Shown piece after piece: positions 24,682-35,483 of a stretch of DNA of 64,000 nt. Both the position numbers and the translations under genes were made by a program. Each line of letters starts with the position of its first letter. Within the stretch, counting starts at the first letter, position 1. A model generated the notes under the pieces. That model was not told where the DNA came from and did not search any database. It saw only the letters and a list, made by a program, of their open reading frames with translations. This DNA is from Oscillospiraceae bacterium (GTDB lineage: Bacteria; Bacillota; Clostridia; Oscillospirales; Ruminococcaceae), in NCBI GenBank assembly GCA_014799385.1, contig JAAVIC010000001.1:172683-236682 (forward strand), read 5' to 3'.

Positions 24682-27027
24682 ATGAACTATTTAAAATTAA
24701 AAAAGTTTGCGCTGGAATCGCAGTTTTCCCGCGCGAACAATATGCAGAAACAGGCTATATTTAAGGTGAACGGTTCTGTGCTGATAATCGCGGGCGCGGG
24801 CAGCGGAAAAACCACGGTTCTCGTAAACAGAATCGCGAATATGATGCGGTTCGGAAACGCGTATCATGACAACGAGGTTCGCGAGATTTCGGCAGAGCAG
24901 ACGAAGTTCCTTGAGGAGTACCCCGCAATGGAGAAAACTCCCGAGAACGCGCAAAAGCTCGCGTCCATCATCGCGGTGAACCCCGTAAACCCGTGGAATA
25001 TCCTCGCAATCACATTCACGAATAAGGCGGCGGGCGAACTGCGCGAACGTCTTGTTTCGATGATCGGCGAGGACGCGAAAAAGATATGCGCGGCAACGTT
25101 TCATTCGGCTTGCGTAAGGATTCTGCGGCGCGAAATCGAACATCTGGGCTACAAGCGCGAGTTCACGATTTATGACGATGACGATACAAAGCGTTTGATT
25201 AAGGAAATTATGAAACGTCATAATCTCAGTGAGCGCATTGTCGCACCGAAGGTGTTCAAAAACGCTATCTCATCGCTGAAGGACAAGATGATTTCGGCTA
25301 AGGAGTACGCGCAGATGGCGCAGGAACACGCGGACGCGAACGAGATACGCAACGCGGAGATTTATGCCGAGTATCAAAAGGCTCTTGAAACCGCCAACGC
25401 TGTAGATTTTGACGATATTATTTTCCTTACCGTGCGGCTGTTTGAGGAGTTCCCCGAGGTGTTGCAGCATTATCGGAATTTGTACAAGTACATAATGGTT
25501 GACGAATATCAGGATACGAATGTCGCGCAATATCGGCTTGTGTCGCTTCTTGCGGGGGATTCGGGAAATCTGGCGGTCGTGGGAGATGACGACCAGTCGA
25601 TTTATCGTTTCCGCGGCGCAACGGTCGAGAATATCCTCAGCTTTGAGAAGCAGTACAAAGACTCCACAGTTATTCGCCTGGAGCAGAATTACCGCTCCAC
25701 CGAGAATATCCTCAACGCGGCGAATGCCGTAATCAAGAACAACCAAAACCGCAAAGCCAAAACCTTGTGGAGCGATTTGGGCGAGGGCGATAAGATAGAA
25801 GTAAATTATTACCAGTCCGAGCAGTCAGAGGGGCGCGGAATAACCGAGATAATCACCGAGGGGATAGAGAACGGCGGAAAATACTCGGATTACGCGGTTC
25901 TGTACCGTAACAACGCGCTCTCGCGCGGATACGAAACCGCGCTCACGCGCGCGGGGATTCCGTATAAAATCGTAGGCGGCGTGCGGTTCTACGACCGCAA
26001 GGAAATCCGCGATATAATGGCATATCTCACGCTTGTGAACAATCCGTATGATACCGTGAGATTCCGCCGCGTGATCAATGAGCCGAAACGCTCTATCGGC
26101 GATGTTACCGTGGACGAGGTAATCCGAATTGCCGAGGGGCTGAACATAAGCCCGATTGATGTGTGCAGAGACGCGTTCCAATATGAAACTCTCACCAAGA
26201 GAGCGAACGCACTGAAAGCGGCGGCGAATATCTTTGACGAGCTTGAGGAAATGGCGGATAAGGTCGGTCTGGACGAGCTTATCGGCGCGGCGGCGGAGAA
26301 GTCGGGATATTTGGAAATGCTTAAAGCTCAGGGCGATGACGGAAAAACGCGAATTGAGAACATCGAGGAACTGAAGTCCAACGCGGTGCAAATGGCGGCG
26401 GAAAATTCCGAGGTCACGCTCGCGGATTTTTTGGAGCAAGTCGCGCTCGTTTCGGATATTGACAACTACGATACCGAAACCGACCGCGTTTCTCTGATGA
26501 CAATGCACAGCGCAAAGGGACTGGAGTTCCCCGTGGTGTTTATGGTCGCGGCAGAGGACAATATTTTCCCGTCGGCGGCGTGCCAGTACAACTCCACCGA
26601 GATGGAGGAAGAGCGCCGTCTGGCATATGTGGCGATCACCCGCGCGAAAAAGCGGCTTGTAATCACGCATTCGCGTTACAGAACGCTGTACGGAAAGACC
26701 GCCTGCAACAAGCTCTCTACTTTTGTACGCGAGATTCCGATTGAGCTGTGCGACAAGCACGGCGAGGAGGCAAAGCCCGTTCACGCGTATTCCAAACCCG
26801 AGCCGCGCAGTTTCTTCACCGAAGAGACCGCCACAATGAACAATACCGTTTCCTCGGCAAATACCGAAGAGTTCGCTCCCGGCGACAAAATCAAGCACAA
26901 AATTTTCGGCGAGGGGACAATCGAAAAGGTTGAACCCACCGGCAATGACGCAATGATAACGATAAATTTTGCCACCCGAGGAACAAAAATCGTAATGCGA
27001 AACAACTCCAAAATGACAAAGATATAA
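24682..27027 (+). CDS. pcrA: UvrD/PcrA-type ATP-dependent DNA helicase
   Basis: A superfamily 1A 3'-5' helicase of 781 residues for repair and replication-conflict clearance. Motif I is AGAGSGKTT, motif II VDEYQDTN, motif III VVGDDDQSIYRFRGA, motif IV LEQNYRST, motif V LMTMHSAKGLEF and motif VI AYVAITRAKK. The C-terminus (about 730-781, FAPGDKIKHKIFGEGTI) is the small Tudor-like domain that marks PcrA/UvrD. Between motifs I and Ia there is an insertion of about 45 residues longer than usual. A gene symbol of uvrD would be equally acceptable. Confidence 0.95.
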   Translation: MNYLKLKKFALESQFSRANNMQKQAIFKVNGSVLIIAGAGSGKTTVLVNRIANMMRFGNAYHDNEVREISAEQTKFLEEYPAMEKTPENAQKLASIIAVNPVNPWNILAITFTNKAAGELRERLVSMIGEDAKKICAATFHSACVRILRREIEHLGYKREFTIYDDDDTKRLIKEIMKRHNLSERIVAPKVFKNAISSLKDKMISAKEYAQMAQEHADANEIRNAEIYAEYQKALETANAVDFDDIIFLTVRLFEEFPEVLQHYRNLYKYIMVDEYQDTNVAQYRLVSLLAGDSGNLAVVGDDDQSIYRFRGATVENILSFEKQYKDSTVIRLEQNYRSTENILNAANAVIKNNQNRKAKTLWSDLGEGDKIEVNYYQSEQSEGRGITEIITEGIENGGKYSDYAVLYRNNALSRGYETALTRAGIPYKIVGGVRFYDRKEIRDIMAYLTLVNNPYDTVRFRRVINEPKRSIGDVTVDEVIRIAEGLNISPIDVCRDAFQYETLTKRANALKAAANIFDELEEMADKVGLDELIGAAAEKSGYLEMLKAQGDDGKTRIENIEELKSNAVQMAAENSEVTLADFLEQVALVSDIDNYDTETDRVSLMTMHSAKGLEFPVVFMVAAEDNIFPSAACQYNSTEMEEERRLAYVAITRAKKRLVITHSRYRTLYGKTACNKLSTFVREIPIELCDKHGEEAKPVHAYSKPEPRSFFTEETATMNNTVSSANTEEFAPGDKIKHKIFGEGTIEKVEPTGNDAMITINFATRGTKIVMRNNSKMTKI

Positions 27028-27036
27028 TGAAACAAA

Positions 27037-27159
27037 AATCGCGCCTCCGTCGTTCTTATCAGAACATCAGCGCGGGCAACACCCGCAAACGGCTGCGCGA
27101 TTCAATTATTGCGCTCCCTGATGGAAGCCCCGTCAAGAGCGATAATCCCCGGCGGGGAT
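27037..27159 (+). ncRNA. Candidate structured RNA after pcrA
   Basis: A 123-nt region that folds well on paper. AATCGCGC pairs with GCGCGATT and CCGT with ACGG around two hairpins (GTTCT/AGAAC and GCGGG/CCCGC). Then CGCTC/GAGCG encloses TGATGG/CCGTCA (one wobble), and ATCCCC/GGGGAT follows. No T-run follows and I recognise no known RNA family. It could be an unusual 3' untranslated region of pcrA. Confidence 0.4.
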
Positions 27160-27299
27160 TACTTGCCTCTTGAAAATACTTATCGGCAGACTTTCTCCAA
27201 ACTTTAGCGTTTTTTGGAAAATTTGTAAACTCTCATAATCGGGCAAGCCGCATTTTGGTTATTTTCACCAAAAGTTTTCCCGCTTCGCGGATAAGTTTT

Positions 27300-27490
27300 G
27301 GTGCGGATAGCGGGGGGTGCCCCGAACCCCCGCGTTATTGTGGGGGGACAACCCTTCGGGGGCGGGGGATTTCAAACCCTAAGGACGGAAAAGCCCCGCC
27401 CCCTACGGGTTTTCCCCCCACTCCCCTCTTTCCCATCTCCCCCACCCCCTTTTTCCTGTGTCATCGAGGGAAAGTTGTACATATCGGAGG
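27300..27490 (+). repeat. A element, copy 3
   Basis: Standard G/C-rich core and polypyrimidine tail, pointing toward folA. Confidence 0.83.
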
Positions 27491-27524
27491 CTTGTGACTA
27501 GAGCGTTAAATCCAAAACCACCTA

Positions 27525-27553
27525 CCGGCAGCTCGTGACTAGCACGTTATAAC
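27525..27553 (+). promoter_or_regulatory. P unit before folA
   Basis: CCGGCA-N17-TATAAC, about 25 nt before the L element. Confidence 0.55.
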
Positions 27554-27578
27554 CAAAAGAAAGTTATTGGTGATTCGT

Positions 27579-27690
27579 GCAAATTGAGAAAGCGAGTGGC
27601 GCGGCATACCGCGCAGCGGTGTGCCGTGACGCTCGGCTAGTTCAGATGAAATCCGCAAAGCGGATTTCGTCTGAACTGTTCTCAATTTGC
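27579..27690 (+). repeat. L element before folA
   Basis: Outer stem GCAAATTGAGAA/TTCTCAATTTGC. The second arm TTCAGATGAAATCCGC/GCGGATTTCGTCTGAA contains one T-to-G wobble, which keeps pairing in RNA but not in DNA. Confidence 0.87.
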
Positions 27691-27710
27691 TTTCTAAATA
27701 AGGAGAAAAT

Positions 27711-28190
27711 ATGACCCTAATTTATGTTACCGACAATGACTGCGCCATCGGGCGCGGAAACTCGCTGTTGTGCCGTTTGCCGTTGGATATGAAACAATTC
27801 CGAGAGCGCACAACGGGCGCGGCAGTAATTATGGGGCGGCGAACGTGGGAAAGTTTCCCGAAACGTCCGCTGCCAAACCGCGAAAATATCGTTCTGTCAC
27901 GGAGCTGCACGGAACTTGACGGGGCGCGCGTTTTCTCCGATATTGATAGCGTTCTGGAGTACGTTCGCGATAAGGAGCGTGTGTTCGTAATCGGCGGCGC
28001 GGAGATTTACCGCCAAATGCTCCCTTTTTGCGATGAGGTGCGGGTTACGCGGGTTTATGAAAACTTCGGCGGCGATGTGTTTCTGGAGGATATTGGAAGA
28101 AATTCCGAGTGGGAACTCGCGGAAATCTCATCGGTGTTGGAAACGGAGTGCAGACGGATTCGCTTTTTCAGGTACACCAGGAGGAAATGA
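27711..28190 (+). CDS. folA: Dihydrofolate reductase
   Basis: Reduces dihydrofolate to tetrahydrofolate with NADPH. The 159-residue protein has the family landmarks IGRGNSLLCRLPLDMKQF (substrate loop and Asp), IMGRRTWESFPKRPLP (NADPH site), NIVLSR and FVIGGAEIYRQMLP. The Trp usually found in the LPW loop is replaced (LLCRLP). The C-terminus is typical. It abuts the following membrane-protein gene with no gap, forming a two-gene operon behind an A-P-L leader. Confidence 0.94.
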   Translation: MTLIYVTDNDCAIGRGNSLLCRLPLDMKQFRERTTGAAVIMGRRTWESFPKRPLPNRENIVLSRSCTELDGARVFSDIDSVLEYVRDKERVFVIGGAEIYRQMLPFCDEVRVTRVYENFGGDVFLEDIGRNSEWELAEISSVLETECRRIRFFRYTRRK

Positions 28191-28499
28191 ATGGACGCGT
28201 TTGACAAACTGATAGAGCAATATAATGAGATAAAAAGCTGGAGGAAATTGATTCTGCTGACGGCGGGACTGATGATAGCCATTGGAATCGTGCTTGGCTT
28301 TGTCGGATTTTTTATGCCGTCTGTATGGTGGATTTTTCTGATTTTCGGGGGTGTGCTGGCGATTTCCGGAATCGTGTTTTTTCTCATCTTGAGGAATACA
28401 TTGAACAACGTGGAGCGCAAGGCAGCCGAAATTATCAACAACGCGGAAATCTCCGAAACCCAGCGCGCAAAGATAAAAGCGGAGCTTGGATTAAAATAG
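28191..28499 (+). CDS. Small two-TM membrane protein
   Basis: A 102-residue protein with two membrane segments (about 20-42 and 45-68) and a charged helical C-terminus (NNVERKAAEIINNAE). It starts at the base after the folA stop codon, so it is translationally coupled. No family is recognised; linkage to folate metabolism is not implied by the sequence. Confidence 0.75.
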   Translation: MDAFDKLIEQYNEIKSWRKLILLTAGLMIAIGIVLGFVGFFMPSVWWIFLIFGGVLAISGIVFFLILRNTLNNVERKAAEIINNAEISETQRAKIKAELGLK

Positions 28500-28501
28500 T
28501 A

Positions 28502-28529
28502 TTCGGACGTTCCCTCGGGAACGTCCGAA
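28502..28529. terminator. Bidirectional terminator
   Basis: A perfect 13-bp stem, TTCGGACGTTCCC with GGGAACGTCCGAA and a 2-nt loop, between convergent genes. Confidence 0.85.
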
Positions 28530-28534
28530 ATTCG

Positions 28535-29050
28535 TTATTTGCGCTTGCGGTGAACCGCCGCAACGGTAACTCCCATTGCCGCAAGGACTGCCGTCGCTGC
28601 GGGTACAGCGAACGAAACACCCGTAGCGGGGCTTGCCGCAACGTTTGAAATCGTACTGCTTGAAGTTGTTCCGCTTGTGGTTCCGCTTGTAGTGCCACTT
28701 GTGGTGTTGCTTGTAGTTCCGCTTGTAGTGCCACTTGTGGTGTTGCTTGTGGTATTGCTCGTAGTGCCGCTTGTGGTGTCGCTTGTAGTTCCACTTGTTG
28801 TGGTGTTGTCGGGATCAACAACATCGTTTGTTGTGTCATCGCCGGAATCGCCGGTCACTCCGCCTGTGATGTCCTCAACGCCGTCCGTAACGCCGCTTAC
28901 CGCGTCACGGACGGCATTTCCCGCGCCGTTCACTATATCCTCACCGGCATTAACCACGCCGTTTACCACGCCCTGAGCGCCGACAGTCGCCGAAAGCGCG
29001 CCAAAGCACGCGATAGCCGCTGCCGCCGCCGTAATCCTATTAAAATGCAT
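28535..29050 (-). CDS. Thr/Ser-rich surface protein with TG-type C-terminal anchor
   Basis: A 171-residue exported protein. An N-terminal signal peptide (about 1-24) is followed by a V/G/N/D-rich region and a stretch of TTSGTTSN-type repeats (about 85-130). It ends with a sorting-like tail: SPATG, a hydrophobic segment (AVPAATAVLAAMGVTVAAV) and HRKRK. This resembles the NPxTG/LPxTG tails handled by sortases, but the motif is not canonical. The repeats are 15-bp-based in DNA and likely vary in number. A second ATG 6 nt upstream exists; the one at 29050 has better spacing to AAGGAG. It lies opposite the ENA-repeat protein at 29538. Confidence 0.72.
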   Translation of the reverse strand: MHFNRITAAAAAIACFGALSATVGAQGVVNGVVNAGEDIVNGAGNAVRDAVSGVTDGVEDITGGVTGDSGDDTTNDVVDPDNTTTSGTTSDTTSGTTSNTTSNTTSGTTSGTTSNTTSGTTSGTTSGTTSSSTISNVAASPATGVSFAVPAATAVLAAMGVTVAAVHRKRK

Positions 29051-29059
29051 AGTCATCTC

Positions 29060-29110
29060 TCCTTATTTTAATTTTCAAATTGCGAACCGTCAACACTCGC
29101 GTGACGGATT
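29060..29110 (-). repeat. Reduced L-like element
   Basis: CAAATTGCGAACCGT pairs only partly with ACGGATTTG and encloses a single small hairpin. It lies in the usual position before the ribosome site. Confidence 0.45.
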
Positions 29111-29147
29111 TGTGTGTCATTTTAATATTCAAGTTATCAGAACCGCA

Positions 29148-29234
29148 CCGCGCGGAACGTCACTCACGCGTATCGGACTGCCAAAAGAGGTTTTCTTTGC
29201 GGATAAAGCCGCCGAAATCGTCCGTTCCGCGCGG
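29148..29234. repeat. Long-loop inverted repeat
   Basis: A perfect 12-bp inverted repeat (CCGCGCGGAACG and CGTTCCGCGCGG) with a 63-nt loop, between the two divergent surface-protein genes. Confidence 0.7.
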
Positions 29235-29348
29235 ATTTATTTCCACGCAAATTTATTATCCGCATTAAAAAAACGAATATGTCAGCGAATTTTGTGCATT
29301 TCGACAAAAATTTACCTAATTTTCTGTAAATTATGTTCAAATTAGCAC

Positions 29349-29377
29349 TTGAAAAAAATATCGAAATGTAGTAAAAT
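29349..29377 (+). promoter_or_regulatory. Promoter of the ENA-repeat protein
   Basis: TTGAAA-N17-TAAAAT. The roughly 155-nt leader that follows has a GACC.CGCG/CGCG.GGTC hairpin and a CCCGAATACGGG hairpin. I cannot assign it to a riboswitch class. Confidence 0.65.
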
Positions 29378-29537
29378 AGAATACGGGGAAAGTTGACCGC
29401 GCGGGGGAATCGCGTGGTCGGCTATGGCTTGTTCGCACAACCCGAATACGGGAATTGAGTGATGGCGCGGACAAGCGTTAGTGTATGCTATCACACAAAC
29501 ACACATAGGGCACTGATGTATTTAGGAGGATTTTGTT

Positions 29538-29912
29538 ATGAAGATTAAATCTGTTTTGGCAGCTGTTGCGGCTGCTGCTGTTCTGGCTACCGGTTCTGCT
29601 GTTGCTTTTGCTGAGACTGACGAGGAGAACACCCCCGTTGTTACCGCTGAAAACGACGAGAACGCTGAAAATGCTGAGAACGCTGAAAATGCTGAGAACG
29701 CTGAAAATGCTGAGAACGCTGAAAATGCTGAGAACGGTGAAAATGCCGAGAACGGTGAAAATGCCGAGAACGGCGAAAATGCCGAGAACAACGAGAACAC
29801 CGAGAATACCGATGACGCAAACAGCGATACCGGTGTAGAGGGTGTTGCGGCTGTTGTAGGCGTAGTTGCACTTGCAGGTGCGGCAGTTGTTGTTTCCCGC
29901 AAGAGAGCTTAA
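29538..29912 (+). CDS. ENA-repeat surface protein with TG-type anchor
   Basis: A 124-residue exported acidic protein. The signal peptide (about 1-25) is followed by a run of Glu-Asn-Ala and Glu-Asn-Gly triplets (about 35-90), then NSDTG, a hydrophobic segment (VAAVVGVVALAGAAVVV) and SRKRA. The DNA has an exact 18-bp tandem unit, so length variation by slippage is likely. The architecture mirrors the divergent Thr/Ser-rich protein. It has a strong GGAGG site and its own promoter, suggesting high expression. Function is unknown; a spacer or cell-wall decoration is plausible. Confidence 0.76.
   Translation: MKIKSVLAAVAAAAVLATGSAVAFAETDEENTPVVTAENDENAENAENAENAENAENAENAENAENGENAENGENAENGENAENNENTENTDDANSDTGVEGVAAVVGVVALAGAAVVVSRKRA
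29657..29740 (+). repeat. 18-bp coding tandem repeat
   Basis: The unit GAAAATGCTGAGAACGCT is repeated about four times without change, then continues in diverged form. Confidence 0.85.
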
Positions 29913-30145
29913 TTCGCATATATCCGATAGCATATGCACATAGATAATATGCCCTCTCGGCAATAGTCGGGGGGGCTAGATTCTATACTAATCCCCAATT
30001 GGTATTAGGATTTTGGGTATTCTACTCCCCTTCACCGACAATCGAAACACAGTGAATAATACCCAAAAACACCGCAATAATCTTTCACAGATTTGTGCAA
30101 GTATACAAAATTGTGGAAAAAATTACTATTTTGCGTGAAAATTAC
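29913..30145. other. Intergenic region before groES
   Basis: Holds an imperfect palindrome near 29988-30008 and an 11-bp inverted repeat, TTTTGGGTATT (30011-30021) with AATACCCAAAA (30058-30068). These may terminate the upstream gene. Confidence 0.5.
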
Positions 30146-30173
30146 TTGATTTTTTATTATAATAGGTTAAAAT
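30146..30173 (+). promoter_or_regulatory. Promoter of groESL
   Basis: TTGATT-N16-TAAAAT directly before the CIRCE operator. Confidence 0.7.
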
Positions 30174-30177
30174 ATAA

Positions 30178-30204
30178 TTAGCACTCAATATTAATGAGTG
30201 CTAC
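30178..30204 (+). promoter_or_regulatory. CIRCE operator (HrcA site)
   Basis: TTAGCACTC-N9-GAGTGCTAC, one mismatch from the consensus CIRCE palindrome. HrcA repression with heat induction is therefore expected. Confidence 0.96.
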
Positions 30205-30308
30205 ATTTTGAAAAGCTGTTAGATAAACGCTTGAAAAAAGCGCGGCTTTTCAGAATGCGGCAATCAAATTATCGAGCGCCAAGCAATGTTAAAGGACATC
30301 ATTATTAG

Positions 30309-30752
<444 letters not shown>

Positions 30753-30831
30753 TCCAAGTAATCTTGTTGTTCAAACTCCCGCGCTCGCGGGGGATTGGTA
30801 AACTTTCGCATTTTTTGATTTTTTACATTGA

Positions 30832-32478
<1,647 letters not shown>

Positions 32479-32528
32479 TTTTGGACAACGCTTGCCGCGC
32501 TTTCGCGCGGAGCGTTGTTACCAAAATT

Positions 32529-32577
32529 GCACTTTTTTCGGTTCTGCACGCTACACGTGCAGAACCGAAAAAAGTGC
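32529..32577. repeat. Perfect 22-bp hairpin after groEL
   Basis: A 22-bp stem with a 5-nt loop (CTACA) carrying T6/A6 inside the stem. Its right half is repeated in diverged form at about 32725-32755. Confidence 0.85.
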
Positions 32578-32617
32578 TGCGTTGTTCCACTCCATAAGGT
32601 AATGCATTTCAAAACTA

Positions 32618-32646
32618 AAATCCCCCTCCAAATCGGAGGGGGATTT
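32618..32646. terminator. Terminator, copy 1
   Basis: AAATCCCCCTCC with GGAGGGGGATTT around a 5-nt loop. It probably ends groESL transcription. Confidence 0.85.
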
Positions 32647-32793
32647 CTGCTCAACGTAATGGCATTCGCCTGTGCCGCTTTGCGGCTTGGCGAACGCTCA
32701 TTGCTAGGGCAATCGCATTCTGCACGCTGCGCGTGAAGAACCGAAAAAAATGCTGCCTTGCTCCACTCCATAAGGTGATGTATTTCAAAGCTA

Positions 32794-32822
32794 AAATCCC
32801 CCTCCAAATCGGAGGGGGATTT
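32794..32822. terminator. Terminator, copy 2
   Basis: Identical stem to copy 1 within an approximately 100-bp duplicated block. It lies 11 nt after the amylase stop on the minus strand. Confidence 0.85.
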
Positions 32823-32832
32823 CTTTCAACTA

Positions 32833-34530
32833 TTACATCAGGAACGCTATTCCATATGGCGGAATCTTCAAAGTTCCGTTGTCGAGGGTAACTTCCTGAG
32901 CGGAATCAGTGGTGAGATAGCCGCGAATCTGCTTGGAGCCGAGATTCAAAGCCGAATCGGTAAACTCGCGCTCCTCCTCGGAGTAGTTGTACACTATGGT
33001 GATGGTCTTGCCGTTGTAAGAACGCTCGATAGCGGCAATATTTACGTCATCACCAAGGTCGATTTTCGCGGTCTTTCCGCGAGCGATTTCGGGATTCTCA
33101 TTACGGATTCGCGTGGCGCGCTTGTAGTAATTGAGAATCGAGTTGGGGTCGGCAAGCTGATCCTCCATGCTCATGAAGCGCTGCTCCTGAGTTTCCATAC
33201 CCGAGGGAGGATTAGGACTTCCTGTACCGTTGGAATCCCAAATCATCGGGGCGCGGTAATTTTCGTCCTTGTTTCCCGAGCCGGAGAGACCGATTTCCTG
33301 ACCGTAGTAAACGAACGGGCTGCCTGTCATAGTCATCAAAAGCCCTGCAGCAGCCTTAATTTTGGTGGAATCATAGCGCAAAACTCCCGAATCACGACCG
33401 TTATCGTGGTTGCTGATGAACGGCGCGTCGATACCGTCGGGGTTGCGCTGGGCGATACCCTCCTCAATGGTGACCATCGCGTTTGTAAACTGCTTCACGC
33501 CGGTGCTCACGGTATTGATAACCTTCGCGATAAGTCCGTTCTGAGTTGCCAGCTCGTACCCGAATATGCTCGGTATACCCGAATCGTAATATTTCACATA
33601 TGTGCTGAAGTTGTCCCATTCCTCGCCAACGAGGTAACAATCGGGATTGACGGACTTACAATAATCCACAAACCACTTCAGAGTTTCAACGTTTTTGTCG
33701 CTGTTGCCTGTAAAGAACTCCTTAACCGCGTCCAGACGGAATCCGCCAACGCCCTTGTCCAACCAGAATTTGGCAATATCCTCAAACTCATGACGAACGT
33801 CCTCGTTGTCGAGGTTCAAGTCGGGCATCTGATCCCAGAATTGGCACTCGTAGTAATACTCCGAGTTGAGCTGGTGGTACTTGGACTTACTCTCCTTGGA
33901 GAGGTTGTAATAATTCACATATTTGCAGTGAGTGGGGCATTTTCCACCTGCAAGGCATTCTGCGTCCCCCGCCGCTCCGCACGCGGGACTGTTCAGCGCG
34001 TCACGCATTTCGGTGAACCACGGGTGTTTCGCCGAGGAGTGGTTCATAACCAGGTCGAGAATCAGCTTGATTCCGCGTTTATTGCATTCGGCAACAAGCT
34101 CGTCAAAGTCGTCCATTGTGCCGTATTGCGGGTCAATCGCGCAATAATCGGTCACATCGTACTTGTGGTAGGTGGTGGACGGCATAATTGGCATCAGCCA
34201 AATTCCATTAAATCCCATATCCTTGATGTAATCGAGTTTGGAAGTGACGCCCTTGAGGTCGCCGATTCCGTCCCCGTTTGAATCGCAGAATGAATAGACG
34301 AAAATCTCGTAATAATTCCGATAGTTATCATCGATTATGTTAAGCTCCTGCTCGTACTTGTAATCAACATTCACTGCCGGAGAATCCGATGAATTTCCGT
34401 CAATTGTTCCGGTGGACGTTCCGGGACTTGTGGAATCCGAGCTACTTCCGGAACCCGCATTACAGGCGCACAAAGTCACTGCTGCAAGCACCGCGGAGAT
34501 AGCGCGGAGAATTTTGTTACGTATTGTCAT
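32833..34530 (-). CDS. Secreted alpha-amylase lipoprotein (GH13)
   Basis: An extracellular lipid-anchored starch-degrading enzyme of 565 residues. The signal peptide ends in a lipobox (LCAC, Cys23), followed by a Ser/Thr/Gly linker to about residue 55. The GH13 regions are DLVMNHSS, GFRLDAVKEF (nucleophile Asp), VGEEWDN (acid Glu) and FISNHDNGRD. A cysteine-containing insertion (CGAAGDAECLAGGKC) occurs in domain B. It is the last gene of a malE-malF-malG-amylase operon, so it makes the maltodextrins the transporter takes up. Confidence 0.94.
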   Translation of the reverse strand: MTIRNKILRAISAVLAAVTLCACNAGSGSSSDSTSPGTSTGTIDGNSSDSPAVNVDYKYEQELNIIDDNYRNYYEIFVYSFCDSNGDGIGDLKGVTSKLDYIKDMGFNGIWLMPIMPSTTYHKYDVTDYCAIDPQYGTMDDFDELVAECNKRGIKLILDLVMNHSSAKHPWFTEMRDALNSPACGAAGDAECLAGGKCPTHCKYVNYYNLSKESKSKYHQLNSEYYYECQFWDQMPDLNLDNEDVRHEFEDIAKFWLDKGVGGFRLDAVKEFFTGNSDKNVETLKWFVDYCKSVNPDCYLVGEEWDNFSTYVKYYDSGIPSIFGYELATQNGLIAKVINTVSTGVKQFTNAMVTIEEGIAQRNPDGIDAPFISNHDNGRDSGVLRYDSTKIKAAAGLLMTMTGSPFVYYGQEIGLSGSGNKDENYRAPMIWDSNGTGSPNPPSGMETQEQRFMSMEDQLADPNSILNYYKRATRIRNENPEIARGKTAKIDLGDDVNIAAIERSYNGKTITIVYNYSEEEREFTDSALNLGSKQIRGYLTTDSAQEVTLDNGTLKIPPYGIAFLM

Positions 34531-34628
34531 TTAGACCTCGCTTTCCAATAAACGCCAATCGGCAGCGGGATAAACCGCCGCCAAAAAGCTCAAATAATCC
34601 AAATGAGTGGATAATCGTCAATTTCCGA

Positions 34629-35483
34629 TTAACCCTTAACTGCGCCGCCGGTAACACCCTCGACATAGTACTTCTGCATCTTGATGAACAAGAGAGAAAT
34701 CGGAATCGAAACGAGAACCGCCGCTGCCGCGAACTGTGCATAGTATTGACCGATGAACTCCTTTGTGATCATCTTGTACATACCCGTTGCAACAGTGTAC
34801 GTATCGTACTTGTCGGCGCAAATCATACTCGGGAGTACATAGTCGCCCCACGGAGCCATAAACGAGGTGAGTATCGTGTAAACGATGATCGGCTTGGACA
34901 GCGGAATCGTCACCTTAAAGAACACCTGCGACTTTGTCGCTCCATCGAGGTATGCCGCCTCGTCCAATGATTTCGGAATCGTGTCGAAGAATCCCTTTGC
35001 GATGTAGTAGTTCATACCCGCGCCGGCAATATAAATGATTGTCAAGCAAACGAGCGGATTTTCTGTTAGCGTGAAAGCCTTCAGAATGTAGTAGATCGCG
35101 ATCATGGACATAAATCCGGGGAACATTCCGAGAATCAGTGCCACATTCATCAACGGCTTACGAGCCTTGAATCTCAAGCGGGACAACGCGAACGAAACCA
35201 TCAGCACCATCAGCGTTGAACCGAGGCAAGAGCAAACTGCTACAATCAGCGTATTCAGGAACCATCTTACAAACTTAAATTGCTGCGCATCGAACAAAAG
35301 GTTCTTGTAGTTGTTGAGTGAGAACTCCTTAGGCACAAACGTAAATGCCTGACCGGGTTCGGCACTGAAGGAGGTCAAGATGATCCAAATAAGGGGCAAA
35401 ATCCAAATAATGCCTAATATCAGCAAGACAACGAAAATAACGCCGCTTGCAACTTTTCTGCCGGTATTGTAATTCTTTGCCAT
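34629..35483 (-). CDS. malG: Maltodextrin ABC transporter permease MalG
   Basis: An inner-membrane permease of 284 residues with about six membrane segments. The cytoplasmic EAA loop that docks the ATPase is EAAYLDGATKSQVFFKVTIP. Its ATG overlaps the malF stop (TAATG), giving tight coupling. No ATPase gene is in the operon; as in other Firmicutes, a shared MsmX-type ATPase elsewhere is expected. Confidence 0.95.
   Translation of the reverse strand: MAKNYNTGRKVASGVIFVVLLILGIIWILPLIWIILTSFSAEPGQAFTFVPKEFSLNNYKNLLFDAQQFKFVRWFLNTLIVAVCSCLGSTLMVLMVSFALSRLRFKARKPLMNVALILGMFPGFMSMIAIYYILKAFTLTENPLVCLTIIYIAGAGMNYYIAKGFFDTIPKSLDEAAYLDGATKSQVFFKVTIPLSKPIIVYTILTSFMAPWGDYVLPSMICADKYDTYTVATGMYKMITKEFIGQYYAQFAAAAVLVSIPISLLFIKMQKYYVEGVTGGAVKG

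Noticed and set aside
27037..27159. THF riboswitch for folA
   Set aside because: The stems do not match the THF consensus and two repeat elements with their own promoter-like unit lie between this region and folA.
29378..29530. Cyclic-dinucleotide riboswitch in the leader of the ENA-repeat gene
   Set aside because: There are stems and a GGGGAA segment, but the conserved core motifs of the GEMM or ydaO classes are not present.
29657..29800. CRISPR array at the regular repeats
   Set aside because: The repeats are contiguous 18-bp coding units without spacers, in frame within a protein.
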